Origin: Neonectria sp. B-13
Taxonomy: Eukaryota > Ascomycota > Sordariomycetes > Hypocreales > Nectriaceae
Length of the DNA stretch: 64,000 nt
Assembly (NCBI GenBank): GCA_002682825.1
Contig: NOKP01000013.1
Span: 248,001 to 312,000, forward strand
Direction: 5' to 3'
In this document: positions 45,013 through 56,276 of the stretch, piece by piece
Layout of the letters: every line of letters starts with the position of its first letter
Numbering within the stretch: the stretch's first letter is position 1
Notes under the pieces: generated by a model
What the model saw: the letters and a program-made list of their open reading frames with translations, nothing else
The model's database searches: none
Told to the model about the DNA's origin: nothing
Translations under genes and position numbers: made by a program

Positions 45013-47463
45013 ATGGCCGACTCATCGGGAAACCGTCGCGGCAGCCTCCGCGTCCCCCGGGTCCGTCCCAGCGCCGGCGCCTCCAGAGCCTCGTCCGTCC
45101 GCTCCTCCGGCGCCTTCGATGACCTCCGGCTCCCCTCCGGCGCCCCCGCATCCTCCGCCCACAACCTCCGCGGCGCCTCGTCCCGCTTCTCGCTCAACGA
45201 CCAGTTCGCCGCCACCCGCCAGGAGTACGAGCTCTGGGACGACGACGCCAGCTCCATCTTCGAGCGCGTCACCAACGCCTCCGAGGCTGGTGACGCCGAC
45301 CGCACCCTCGTCAGCCCCGGCGACGGCTTCGACGGCCCCGCATCCGGCCCCGAGCTGGACTACTACGACATTCTCTGCCTCCCCCGGGACGCCGCCGACC
45401 TCTCGCAAGACCAGGTCCGCCGTGCCTACAACCGCCTCTTCCTCCTGTTTTACCCGGACAGCTACCCCGAGCACCTCCGGCCCATTGCCCGCCAGCAGTT
45501 CCTCCGCGCCCAGGAAGCCTTCGAGGCCCTCATCGACCCCGCCCGCCGAGCTCAGTATGACCTGGTCCGGTTCCTACAAGCCGATGATTCGGCTGCTTCT
45601 AACTACGAGGCCGCGTTCAAGGAAGCAGTGCGGAACCGCCTGCAGAATGGAATCCAGACCAGCTCCGACTTGGGCATCCGGCTCGACGCAACGAGGACGG
45701 GGAATGGCCGCGGCAGCTCGTCGTGGCAGGGAGGTTCCTCCCAGTTGAAGCTGCTGGACTTTGTGCTCAGCCAGTCCGTATCGGTTGACATCCCGGCCCT
45801 GCGCGGCGTTCTGCAACCACAAGTGTCGTGGTTAGAACGCTTCGCGGCGACCAAGGAAAAGGATCGGGAGGCGGCCGAAAGCCTCCCACGACCATCTATC
45901 GAGGTGGCTACCCCTACACTGACCGCCTCAGGCTCCGTATATGGTGTTACCGGAGACCTCTTCATGCCAACCGCCCTCCTCTACGACCGCTATCAGCCGC
46001 TGCTGCCCTTGACGATCCCAAGGCACCGGCTCATCCAGCTCGTCGAGAACAAGCTCTCGCCCCTGGTGGCTCTGCGCTATCGCCAGGAGATCTTGAACCG
46101 CGCCCCTGCATCTTCTCCGGACAAGGTCCGATGGATCAAGACGGTCGTCGAAGCCGAGACGGACATGCTGCCCGAGTTCTCCGTCACTAGCCGCCTGTAT
46201 CACCACATCATCCTGCCCGATTTCACCGAGCCCACCGTCCTCGAAGCCAGCGTCCAGTCCTCGCGACACGTCCCCCGAACGCCGCCGCGCTTCGTCCTCG
46301 GCATCCGCCAGGACATTTATCACGGCACGGCGTTTGCGCGCGCGGACACTGGTGACTGGGTCCTGGGAGCTAGCGAGTCTGGTCGGTTCTTTGCCGACTT
46401 CTCCAAGATGAACCCCAACATGTTCAGCGCAGAGTCCTCCCTGAAGACGACACCGAGCTTTGAGCTGGGCTTCCGCACGGGACCGCCTGAGCGCACATCC
46501 GTCCCTGGCTCCTCGGACGCGCCCAGTAGTGCGAGAGGAATCAGGGGCCTCGACAGTGAGATAGATACATGCAGAGAGGGAACATGGGCCGTCTCCGCAG
46601 CCGCAACTCCCAGCTCCGTTGGCGGCTTCGTGCGATATAGCAAGAACCTCTCACTCCCGTCCCTGCTCCTGTCCCCCGAGCCATCGGCCCCGCCGCCGCC
46701 GTCCTCGGCCCGTGTCGAAGTCGAGCTGTGCTCCGACAGCTTCCAGGACCGCTACCTCGCCCTCCGCAACCTCTGGTCCGTCGGCCGCTTCGCCCGGCTC
46801 GGCCTCGAGGTCGGCGTCAGCATCCACAGCCTGCACCTCTCCGTGTACTGGTCTCGCCTTGGCCAGCGCATCAGCGTGCCCCTGCTAATTGCACCGCAAG
46901 CCCTCTTCTCTCCGGGCATCTTGTTCTGGGCCGGCGCCCTCCCCTTTGCCGGCCTCGCCGCCGTGCAGCTCGCCCTCCACCATCGCCGAGGCCGCGGCTC
47001 CAAGGCCGGCGCCCGCAATCGACGACCGGCTCGTCCGGATCTACCCGAGGCCGCGGCCCACGTTGCCGTCGCTCGCAGCCGCTACGAGGCCGACAACGTC
47101 ACCGTCCTCCTCGCCCAGCCGGTCGAGGCCCGCCAGAAGCGCCAGATAGCGCTGGGCGGGCTCGTCATAATGAGCGCAAAGTACGGCGTCCCCAACGGCA
47201 ACGGTGACCTCGCCGGCGAGCATGTCGCCGACGTCACCATCGCCCTGGCCGCGCTGATCGACGACTCTTCCAGCAACGCCGGGGCGCGCCTCGTCATCCC
47301 CAGCAGCGTCCGCAAGAACCGCATCCCAGGCTTCTGGGACCCAGCGCCCGGCCGCGAAAAGACACTGCGCGTGCAGTACAACTACAAGGGCGTCGAATCC
47401 GTCGCCGACTTTCGCGTCGGCGAGGAGGTCGTCTTGCCCCTTTCACCACCAACCAAGTCATGA
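45013..47463 (+). CDS. DNAJC11-like J protein with altered HPD motif
   Basis: Predicted 816 residues in one exon. The start at 45013 (MADSSGNRRGSLRVPR) is the first ATG. The N-terminal 110 residues are Ser/Arg/Ala-rich. A J-like domain at about residues 115-185 has LDYYDILCLPRDAADLSQDQ, VRRAYNRLFLLFYPDSYPEH and FEALIDPARRAQYDL. The HPD tripeptide that stimulates Hsp70 reads YPD. A long beta-rich region follows, then a hydrophobic segment (LLIAPQALFSPGILFWAGAL, then PFAGLAAVQLAL) at about residues 630-665. The C-terminus (YEADNVTVLLAQPVEARQKR ... GLVIMSAKYGV ... TLRVQYNYKGV) resembles the DUF3395 domain of DNAJC11, a mitochondrial outer-membrane partner of MICOS in animals. A similar mitochondrial role is inference. 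It converges with the zinc transporter gene. Confidence 0.82.
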   Translation: MADSSGNRRGSLRVPRVRPSAGASRASSVRSSGAFDDLRLPSGAPASSAHNLRGASSRFSLNDQFAATRQEYELWDDDASSIFERVTNASEAGDADRTLVSPGDGFDGPASGPELDYYDILCLPRDAADLSQDQVRRAYNRLFLLFYPDSYPEHLRPIARQQFLRAQEAFEALIDPARRAQYDLVRFLQADDSAASNYEAAFKEAVRNRLQNGIQTSSDLGIRLDATRTGNGRGSSSWQGGSSQLKLLDFVLSQSVSVDIPALRGVLQPQVSWLERFAATKEKDREAAESLPRPSIEVATPTLTASGSVYGVTGDLFMPTALLYDRYQPLLPLTIPRHRLIQLVENKLSPLVALRYRQEILNRAPASSPDKVRWIKTVVEAETDMLPEFSVTSRLYHHIILPDFTEPTVLEASVQSSRHVPRTPPRFVLGIRQDIYHGTAFARADTGDWVLGASESGRFFADFSKMNPNMFSAESSLKTTPSFELGFRTGPPERTSVPGSSDAPSSARGIRGLDSEIDTCREGTWAVSAAATPSSVGGFVRYSKNLSLPSLLLSPEPSAPPPPSSARVEVELCSDSFQDRYLALRNLWSVGRFARLGLEVGVSIHSLHLSVYWSRLGQRISVPLLIAPQALFSPGILFWAGALPFAGLAAVQLALHHRRGRGSKAGARNRRPARPDLPEAAAHVAVARSRYEADNVTVLLAQPVEARQKRQIALGGLVIMSAKYGVPNGNGDLAGEHVADVTIALAALIDDSSSNAGARLVIPSSVRKNRIPGFWDPAPGREKTLRVQYNYKGVESVADFRVGEEVVLPLSPPTKS

Positions 47464-48234
47464 ACTGGCCCTCCTCATGCTTGTGCTTGTGCTTGTGTGT
47501 GTGTGTATTTATAGTGTGTAAATAAGTAATGATGTTTTATGAACCAGAAAACGGCCGGAAGGGGATGATTGGATACATGGTTGGGCGGGTGGCATATTTG
47601 GATCGGTGGGTGATCACAAAAGGGGCCATTGGAAATACCCATCTCAGATACAGTGACATATTTGTATATAAACAAATACATATGGTTGAGGCATCTCAAC
47701 TTCTTGTGTTCCACGAATACAACAACGAAGAGAGTCAGACAAATAAGACGAGAAATAGAAAACCTCCACTACAAATAAGAAGACATCAAAACAAAACCAT
47801 GGAGCCTCTATCATTGAATGATCGCTTTTTGTCTTACGGTGACACGTAGAGGGATTAAGCGTTGACCGCGGTATTCCCCAAGATTCAACACATTTAGAAG
47901 ACACACATTATTGGAAGACAAAAGAAACCACTCATCATAGCACTGTCGGCGTATCTATCATACACTGTAATCCTTCTGCCAAGCATGATACCCACCCGTA
48001 TGCCCAACTCATGCCCAAAGCAGCCGCCGAGAAAACAAAACAACCAACAAACAACACGCAAACGCCCAACCCTTTTAATTAGAAAAGTTATCCGGTTAGG
48101 GAGGAAGAGAGCCCGTCTCTGGCTCTTGGTTTCTGGACACATGGTGCCCATGGGGATGCAAGTCCCTATTCGGATTGTCTAGATCCTAGAATGCTCCGTA
48201 AGGAGTACCAACTCGTGGAATGGCGGAGATCAAC
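47464..48234. other. Convergent 3' region
   Basis: This 771-bp AT-rich stretch between two convergent stops should hold both terminators. It starts with a TTGTGC/GT repeat. No gene is supported. Confidence 0.55.
47481..47506. repeat. TTGTGC x2 plus (GT)n simple repeat
   Basis: The repeat is seen directly just after the stop of the J-protein gene. Confidence 0.85.
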
Positions 48235-49968
48235 CTAATGATCGTGTCCATGGACACTAGTCGCGCTGTGGGAAGACTCGCTGGCGCGGCGAGTTGATGA
48301 CCCTCTGGATGATGCCTCAACGTTGGTGCAGCAGCCCTGGCCCTGGCAGTCTTCAACGCATTCGAGGAGGCACACATCACCCTTTCCGTCAATGCCCCCA
48401 TTAAGGGCAAGAGCAGCGGCTTCCTCTTCCTGCATATGCTTCTGGTCGAGGCAGAACTCCGGCTGGATGGTGGCGCTGTGGATGCCGTAGGCATGGAGGC
48501 ACTTGCGCGCCCGACGAGCAAGCTCCATGTACTTCTCGCCACTGTGAGAGTCAATGGGGAAGGAGACTTGGATATGCATGCTGGCGACGAGCTTGGTATC
48601 GGAGAGTTGCCAAACATGAATGTGATGGCAGGTGACGACGCAAGGGAGCCCCTCGATGTCCTGTCGGATATCTTTGATGCTGACATGTTCAGGAGTCGCC
48701 TGGAGCAGAACGCGAGCGGTAGCACTAGTAAGAGGGATCGAGGTCTTGAGAATGATGGCGGTGATGAAGAGCGAGACGGCGGGATCGGCGTAGAGCTTGC
48801 CGGGCCAGTCGGTGAGCCAAATGATGAGAGCCGTGGCCATGACACCAATGTTTCCTAGGGCATCGCCGATGACGTGCAGTACCATGGCGTTCATGCCCAT
48901 GTCGTCGTGGCTGTGGCCATGGCCCTTCTTGCCAGGCTTGTTGGGCAGCGTGTGGTTGTGGCCGTGGTGGACGCTCGAGTCACGTCGTGGGCGTCGGATA
49001 GTCGGGTGGGCGTGAGCCGGTTGCTTGTGAGCGCTGAGAGAGTTGCTGCCTTTCTTAACGCCCTGGAGCAGGGGTGACTCTTCATCCGCCTCATTCTCCT
49101 CAGCGATAAAGGTGGCATCGAATTCGTTCTCGCTCTCGCTGGTGGAATCGCCCCCTGTTGCCATGCTCGCGGCGATGATATCTTGGCGGAAGCTGGCAGG
49201 GTGGATGCTCATGTCCTCGATGCTGGCCAGACGAGAGTGTCCGCTCTTACTGGACCGGCGGTTGTCGCGTCCTCGGGAGTGAGCAGGGAGGCGGCTGGCG
49301 CCAGGGCCGGACTCGTCCCTGTTGTGGTTGTGCTCGTCGTGGGAAAGCAGACCGGCGCGGCCCTCCTCCTCGTCGTGGGCGTGGTTGTGCGAATGGTCGT
49401 GGGCATGATCGTGATCGCCATGGTCGTCGTGGGAGTGGCCGTGGCCGTGGCCGCCGAGGACAAAGAAGCCGACAAGGTTGGAGAAGAGGCCAGCGGAACC
49501 GACGATGAGCATCAGTTGGGGGTTGGTGATCTCTGGGGGCTCGATGAATCGGGTCAGGGCTTCGAGGATGATGGAGACGCAGAGGGCGATGAGGAAGACG
49601 GCGTTGAAGAAGGCACCGAGGATCTCAGCACGCACCCACTAATGAAGTATTAGCACTTTCATCTCGATTGATGCGATGGGAACCTACACCAAAGGTGAAC
49701 TCGTCGGTGGTGGCCTTTTGCGCGGCAGATACAGCCCAGAGTCCGATAATCAAGGAGATAATGTCATTGAGCTGCGAAACTGGTCAGTCGACGATGCAAT
49801 TCCAACGCGCGAGCAGTTACTGACCATGTGGAAGGCATCGGCCATGAGAGCAAGTGAGTGGGCGAGGAAGCCAGTGGTGAGCTCGAGGATGAAGAAGGCC
49901 GTGTCAAGAGCGATCATGACCTTGATGCGGGTGCTCTTGGACCACGCCATCTTCTGGAGGAGTCCCAT
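48235..49968 (-). CDS. ZRC1: Vacuolar-type zinc transporter, CDF family (ZRC1/COT1-like)
   Basis: Role: cation diffusion facilitator that exchanges H+ for Zn2+ (and Co/Cd) into the vacuole for storage and detoxification. Predicted 543 residues. Exons are 49825-49968, 49688-49771 and 48235-49638, with introns of 53 and 49 bp. Six membrane segments are visible. The zinc-site motif HxxxD occurs in the second (ADAFHMLND) and the fifth (LHVIGDALGN) segment, the pattern of Zn-selective members. WVRAEILGAFFNAVFLIAL marks the third segment. The long loop between segments four and five is very His-rich (GHGHGHSHDDHGDHDHAHDH region, and a second patch before the fifth segment) and also holds acidic and Ser-rich stretches. 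A cytosolic C-terminal ferredoxin-like domain follows (HHIHVWQLSDTKLVASMHIQ). The tail has CQGQGCC and ends VHGHDH. An alternative start six codons downstream (MAWSKSTRIKV) is equally plausible. Confidence 0.93.
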
Positions 49969-52900
49969 GGTGAGGGACGAGTGGGCGCCGACGAAGGCGT
50001 AGGAGCGATAGTTGCGGGCTCAGTGATTGAGGGATCTAATGGCGATGGTGATGGTGGAGGAAGAGGAAAGAAGAGAGTTCGGTGGGGGAGGGAGATTTCT
50101 GGTTCCTCGCGATGACGGAATGCGACTGGACGGGGGGCGGACGTGACGTGAACCGCCCTGGGGGACTGGGCCTAGAGAGGACTTGTAGTGGACTTGCAGT
50201 GGACTTGGACCGGGGAGCCTGGGAGAGGGACCGAATCACAGCGAGTCTGAGGGCCGCTTGTCGGGGCGCTGAAGTGAGACAAGTGGAGGGTACGCTTGCA
50301 GAGTGGTACAGTACTAGACGGGTAGGTACCTGTCCGAACGGGCACAAATGAGGTGTCTCGGTCGGGACAACGGCTAACCCAGAGTGGAATTGAGGATGAT
50401 GCTGCTGGGTGAGGAGGGAGAAAAGAAAGAAAGAGAAAGCTGCGCGTGTGCCTAAGATATACCAGAACGGGGCAAGAAGGTTTGCCATGAATAGTGAGGC
50501 ATGGCAAACGCTGGGCAACCTTGGGGAACACCCAAAGAAAACTCTACCTGGGCCCCGACTCACTCGGTCGTATCGTTGCGGTAGCTGCGGTTTAGCGGTT
50601 GGTAGCTTGGTGGTGGTGGCGACGGGATGGAGGGCGAGCAAATAGCGTATCCGACGAGTTGACAATCAATGGATCATGGCAAGCACGGGAAGGCCTTAGA
50701 TTAGATTAATAATAACAACCAAGAGACTCAGCTTTAGTCTATCAGCTTCTAGTACTCGTGAACAAGTAACGGTACCACCAATTACCATCCGTACTCGTCC
50801 TCTACGTATTGGTACTTTCATTCAAAGCCCAAAGCTCTTCTTCTTTCCATCAGATAACTAAAAAGGAGGTACCCAGCAACAGAACCCCCCGGTCGTCGTC
50901 GGGGCCATGCCTGTCCAGTAAAGTAAAAGTACCGTTTTGGGCAACCTACGATCGGACCTCGTGCGAACAGCCTCCACCTCCACCACGACGCCAACGTCAG
51001 CCGCCACAGGCAATAATTCCCACAGTCACACACCATCACAGACATGCGCATGTTGACAGGTCGTTGGCTTCAAATAAGAAGAATGTCACAGTTTTCTTCC
51101 TTTTTCTTCTTCTTCTTCTTCTTTATCGAGAACGGGGAAGCGAGCCGGCTTGGCGGACTGCAAGGGTTTGTTCCTTACATAGCAGCACTTGAGAGTGGAG
51201 GGACTCATGCCAACTGGAGGCCAGAGGGGGACTCCACGGCGTTTAGCTCCAACCTGTTGGCCACTTGCGCGTTGGGAAAGCCGATCTAGGCTCTTCTCAA
51301 GTGCTCCTCCGTACGAACACAGCACAGTAGTCGTCTGCTCAAGCGTTAATTATTGTGCATTGACCCTGACCAACAGCTCCTTCTGGCCGATTCGATTCCC
51401 GATCCCAGTCGCTAGACTTCGTATGTCGGCCACAGGGTGCCGAGACACCTGCGGTCGCGACTCTCCTCCGCCGGTACTCCCCGATTGTCCCTCGACTCCC
51501 TCACTCACTACGGGGGAGAATCGTATATTGTACAGAGACACGGCTCAGCATCGCACTGTAACTCGTTCGTCCGCATGCACCTACCCACCCCACCGCTGTG
51601 GCTCGGGAGAGGAGAGGAGCACAAGGAATTGGTCGAATCGAGGATCCGCAGCCAAAACAAGTGGGGATGGCCTCCAAGTCTCCAGGTCCCTCCCTCGTCG
51701 GTTCGGCACGGATCCCTCTGTTCCCGGTCACCTGTTGCCACTGTGCCTCCGGCTTCGGGGAGACATGGCCAACAAGAAGATCAATCTGCCACTTCAAGTG
51801 AAGGGCTGCGCAAGATGGTGGAGAACCGAACCGGCCGGCCTCACTAACAGCATTTCCGGTATTTTTCAAAGATGGGTTTCCCAAAGATTGAGTGATTGAT
51901 AAGTAAACATGGGAAAAAGCCGGGGCCGGTCCGCTTCCAAACCCCATCTGAGCTTCATCTCCGCACCAGTATTGTCAAATCCCCTTAAGTGACCAAATCA
52001 TGACAGGTAAAAATCAATGTATCGTACGTGTCTACGTAGTACGCCCTGTCAGGTATCAAAAGTTGGATCGCCCCCGTGTTTTCCCTCTCCCTGGGCTTCT
52101 CACTATTTTTTACAAGGTACCTGGGTATGCACATGTGTAAGTCATGGGAAGGGACAGACCGACAGACCTGAGCCCCGGGAATATTCCAGCCGAATCGGAC
52201 CATAACACATCAGTTCCCCAACAGAATCTTGCCCTCTGTCCTTGATCTCCCCAGAAAGTATCCCGTTGGTCCCGGCACTTGGTGGCTAACATCGTCCTCC
52301 GCCACTGGTTGGTACACGATCCATCACCCTTTATTGCATAGCTTGATAGCCTAAGAAGGACCAAGACGTTACTAGTAAGTAATAAGAAACAACTTTAAAC
52401 TGAAGCTGGAATTGGTGTGGTGGTACAAGACAACGAACCCGGGGTAGAAGGATATTGACACGGGATGTTGCCGTGTAATCCTACTGGTAGGAGAAATACA
52501 GTTCGTTGCCAATGATGGAATGCCTACGTGTGTGAGCTGTGCAAGACTCCCCGACGTGGAAATCCCCGAGTCAAGATCCTCTGAAGCCCGGGGGAAAAGC
52601 CCCAACGGTAGCTGAGAAAAGCCAATGGACGTAAGATGCGCGGTACGAAGTGTAATTTTAGTACTTCGCATACGTTTCACACTACCAACTGCCGCAGTTG
52701 TTGGCGGCGTTGGCAGAAGCGCCCAGCTGGCTGATAGCAAATGTATCCAATCCAATTCTTCAGCGTGTCCGGCTCTAGCGCCCCGGAAGGCGGGCCGCAC
52801 CGCTCTTGCCGCTGAAGTCTTCCCGTAGCGCTACGGATTCGTACAGGCAGATGTGAACATGTTCAGCGACTCTTGTTAAATATAACCAAATATCGCCACC

Positions 52901-53400
52901 ACTCGGACATTCCAACTCGTACAGTTCAGGCCAACTGCAAGGCATTTCAACCAATGTCCATCAGAGGAAACACTGCCTCCATGGCCGAACTCATGACCAT
53001 ACAATCTTGTGGTGGTGCAACAATACGCAGGGGTTGTTACAGGACAGGCAGATGCAACAACCAACAGTGGTATATTATTCGCTAAGAAGCCTGGAATCCG
53101 TTGCTCAGCCTGGGCGCGTAAACCGGGGAGCGTATGAATATCCGCGACAAGCAATGAGGCGCGGCAGACCCCCGGATGGCCAGGCGGTCGGCCTTGGCTA
53201 TGTCTACGTCGACGCGGAATTGTTGGCATCACGAGTTGTCTCCCATTTCTATGCTTCAAAAACCTCTGGTCTTTTCTCAATCGACGAGCGTCCGTTGTCC
53301 TTGTTAGACGTTTGCTATTCCCACCAAGCGTACTCTGAGACGACTACCCGCAACCGTTACGCTTATACCTGATTCCTGACCCTACGCCTAACGCCTAACC
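49969..53400. other. 3.4 kb divergent intergenic region
   Basis: The left part (to about 50.7 kb) reads on the minus strand as a CT-rich leader of the zinc transporter. The middle contains a (TTC)n tract. Open frames of up to about 236 codons overlap on both strands without domains or splice logic. Two GTACGAAG/GTACTTCG sites occur in opposite orientation near 52.65 kb. No gene is supported. Confidence 0.5.
51105..51123. repeat. (TTC)n microsatellite
   Basis: About six uninterrupted TTC units are seen directly. Confidence 0.88.
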
Positions 53401-55568
53401 ATGGAGGCCGCCGCCGCTTCCATTGCCTTTGTCCAGATTACGACTGACATTGTCAAGTGTGTGGTCAAGGCTCACAAGCTATGGCAGCAGATCAAAGACA
53501 TCCCGCACGAGATCCAGGAAATGCTCTCGGACATGGAGGTCTTGGGGTCCATGTTTGAGGACATACAAGAACAGCTTGCAACCGACATCTCACCTTTGTC
53601 CCGAAACGACACCTCGGTTCGACGAAGCCTGAAACTCGCAACACAGGCCTACAACGGCCTCAACGACCTGATTACGGATATGAACACGCGAATCAACTTA
53701 AAAAAAGGTCTGAAGAAGAAGGCCACAATCGTCAAAATCACAATGAAGAAGGAGAACCTAGAGCAATACCAGCAGAGACTCTCCCGATCAGTCAAATGGC
53801 TGCAATTGGCTCTCCAATCTTATCAAATGTGAGTCGAGTATTAGACGTCTATGGAGCTTTGCTAACCCGAAAACAAGGGCATTGATGAGACGAAGCCCCG
53901 AGATGATTTCGAGACAAGTCACAGCCGACTTAATCACATATATGGATGGCCGACAGTTGAACGAACGAACAGCCGTTGTATACGGACAAGACCAAGCTCA
54001 GAGCTGGACCAGAAAGAACGATTTAGTTCCCCGAACGGTAAAGCCGCTCGCCAAGACAAAAACCTCTTCCTCCTTCAAGTTTGGAAAATTTGCGTTGGAT
54101 TATACTAAAGGCACGGGAGCATGGCAAGCCTGCATACAATGGCCTAATTGGCTCTCAGAGTCAATCTACAAAGTCGCTTCCAATCCGAGTCCCAGTGGAT
54201 GGATGTATCACTATAGGGTTTACAACATTGTACCATACGAATCGGAAATTATTACCAAGATCGAAACCGGTGACAAGAACGGCGTCTTGGAACTTTTCAG
54301 CACCCGCAAGGCATCTCCATTTGACAAGGATCCAATTGGAAGGTCCCTGTTACATGTAGGTCCAAACTCATCTTTTTGAGGAAATCCGCACTGACGTTGG
54401 TGTAGTTTGCAGCGAGCGCAAGGAACTACGATATCTGCAAGCTCCTTTTACGTATGGGGCTCGATGAATGTTTGGTTGCGCCACCAGAATCCCCCTTTGG
54501 GTAAGAACGAACTATGCAACTAGGGAGCAACGTCTGACGATAGCTAGATGCCCACTAGCTCCGCTGCTCAAAGACGGAATGTCGGCTCGGCTAGGGAAGA
54601 TCGAGGAAGCCCGGCGACAACAAGTCGTTGAACTTTTCAACTCATACATCGACGGAATAGAAAGCAATCTGATATTAAGGACCTTTGAGTTCATATCGGA
54701 CCACGAATACGACAGCGGATATGTCACTTCGTTTCAGAAGAGCTTCCTCCCGACATTACACACGAGCCCATTGAGGTACCGACTTGAGGCTTTCCGGCTG
54801 GGTTCCTTTCATATGAATTCATATATGGACGTCTTGGATTTTCTTGCAAATGATTTTCAAGTGCCATCTGGTAACGTCAATCAGTCGACACGCGAGCAAC
54901 TTTCGCTCGTTCACTCGGCGGCTCTGGCACTGGGTATACGATTCGTTGACAAAATACTATTTCCCAATAAGGAATTTCAGGTATACTCGGTATACAGCGA
55001 AGGTTGGAACGACCTTGTCCAGATGATAGCATCGGCGGCGGGGCACGAGGACCTTCACTGCATTGAGACGGTAACACCCTGGGACGTGTATCAAGTCCCA
55101 ATTTGGAGGGGCACACCACTCATTTCTGCTATTGGAGGCGCACTTTGCTACATGTCACCGGACATAGAATTCTTCCATTGGGATGAAGTTTTTCAAAGGA
55201 CCATTCAGAAATGGGTCTTGAATTTGCAAGCTGCTGGACTGGACTTGGTCGAGTACGGACGCCGAGAAGTTTTGGCCATGGAGCAAGCGAGAGGAGCGTT
55301 GGATGCGGATGCGATCATATTGTCAAGGACCCAGACACGTCATGTCATGAAACAGGGGCCTAAAACCAGCAGGCCTGGTTTGGAATCAATGAGAAGTTGG
55401 AACGAAACACATTGGGTCCCGATTCGACTGCTAGGTCTCGACTTCGGGCCGCGCCCCGAGGATTGGCGGCTTGTATGGGCACCCGAGTTTGAGTGGATGG
55501 CACAACAATTTTGGGCGCTGATAGAGAGGGAGAACACTGTTATGCCTGGATCATGGGTTGATTCATAA
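53401..55568 (+). CDS. NLR-type N-terminal domain protein with ankyrin-like region, no NACHT
   Basis: Predicted 673 residues. Exons are 53401-53828, 53878-54355, 54406-54500 and 54548-55568, with introns of 49, 50 and 47 bp, and the total is in frame. Residues 1-140 are helical (MEAAAASIAFVQITTDIVKC, then WQQIKDIPHEIQEMLSDMEV). They match the fungal N-terminal domain often found at the head of STAND/NACHT proteins, which sense non-self or trigger downstream domains. The second part matches the C-terminal module of fungal ankyrin proteins: SGWMYHYRVYNIVPYESEI, LFSTRKASPFDKDPIGRSLL, then FAASARNYDICKLLLRMGLD as one ankyrin repeat. The last 350 residues are a region I do not recognise, Trp-rich at the end (EDWRLVWAPEFEWMAQQFW). 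There is no P-loop or NACHT. Related proteins are common in fungi, and function here is unknown. A role in recognition or incompatibility is inference. Confidence 0.8.
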
Positions 55569-56276
55569 ACAAGGAAAACCCGCGTTTTACATAGTGATTG
55601 GGTGGATTGTTAAGCGTATAATTTTATTTCGCGGGATGTGTTGTTGAGCATGAAAGTTATAGGAGGAGGATATTGGAGGACTAGCATCTGGAGAAGTTTA
55701 ACTTGATGGTCCTTGGTATTTTAACAACGAAGGCTTCTCTCCTGTCATTCTAGTATCGAATCACCAACGACTGATCATGATATCTTAATGTTGCGTGACA
55801 ACTAGTCTGAAATAGAGAAGCACTATATCCTAAGGCAAGCAGTTGTCTGTTCCCTGATCCTAGATCCTAGCTTGCTTCAATCTCCTAACCATCTTCACTG
55901 GACCACGAACTGCTTTCTTTGTCCTCGGCGGTTCCTGTTGTGGTCGTTGAATTCAGAAAACAGTGGGTTTCAAGGAAAGAATCACTGCCTAAAAGGGCAT
56001 GGTTGATGTGTACTTCGTACTTGACGTTTCTGAAGGTTTGGTTGGCTTGTGAGCTGACGCAGAGTGGCATGCAAGGCAAGTGCTACCCCGCCTCCCGTCG
56101 ACCTCATCGGCTTGAACTTTGCGAAACCTCTGTGAACACTTCTCTCCAGGTTAGTCCAGATTTTCTTCAGGAATCAGACGGCGCTCTGCATCAACTAAAT
56201 CACTATCTTACTTCGGTTGCCATCATCGTTTCTCATTCGTCGTCCTTATCAGCCTCGCATATCCCCCCAAGTCAAC
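55569..56276. other. Intergenic region, 0.7 kb
   Basis: This is the AT-rich 3' region of the NLR-like gene, then the leader of the MEMO gene. It contains GTACTTCGTAC at 56010-56020. No gene is supported. Confidence 0.5.

Noticed and set aside
50036..50665. Minus-strand open frame of 209 codons upstream of the zinc transporter
   Set aside because: Ser/Pro/Leu-rich translation of a CT-rich leader, ending just before the real start codon.
51189..51899. Plus-strand open frame of 236 codons
   Set aside because: No domain, strong overlap with minus-strand frames, and no clear promoter or splice partners.
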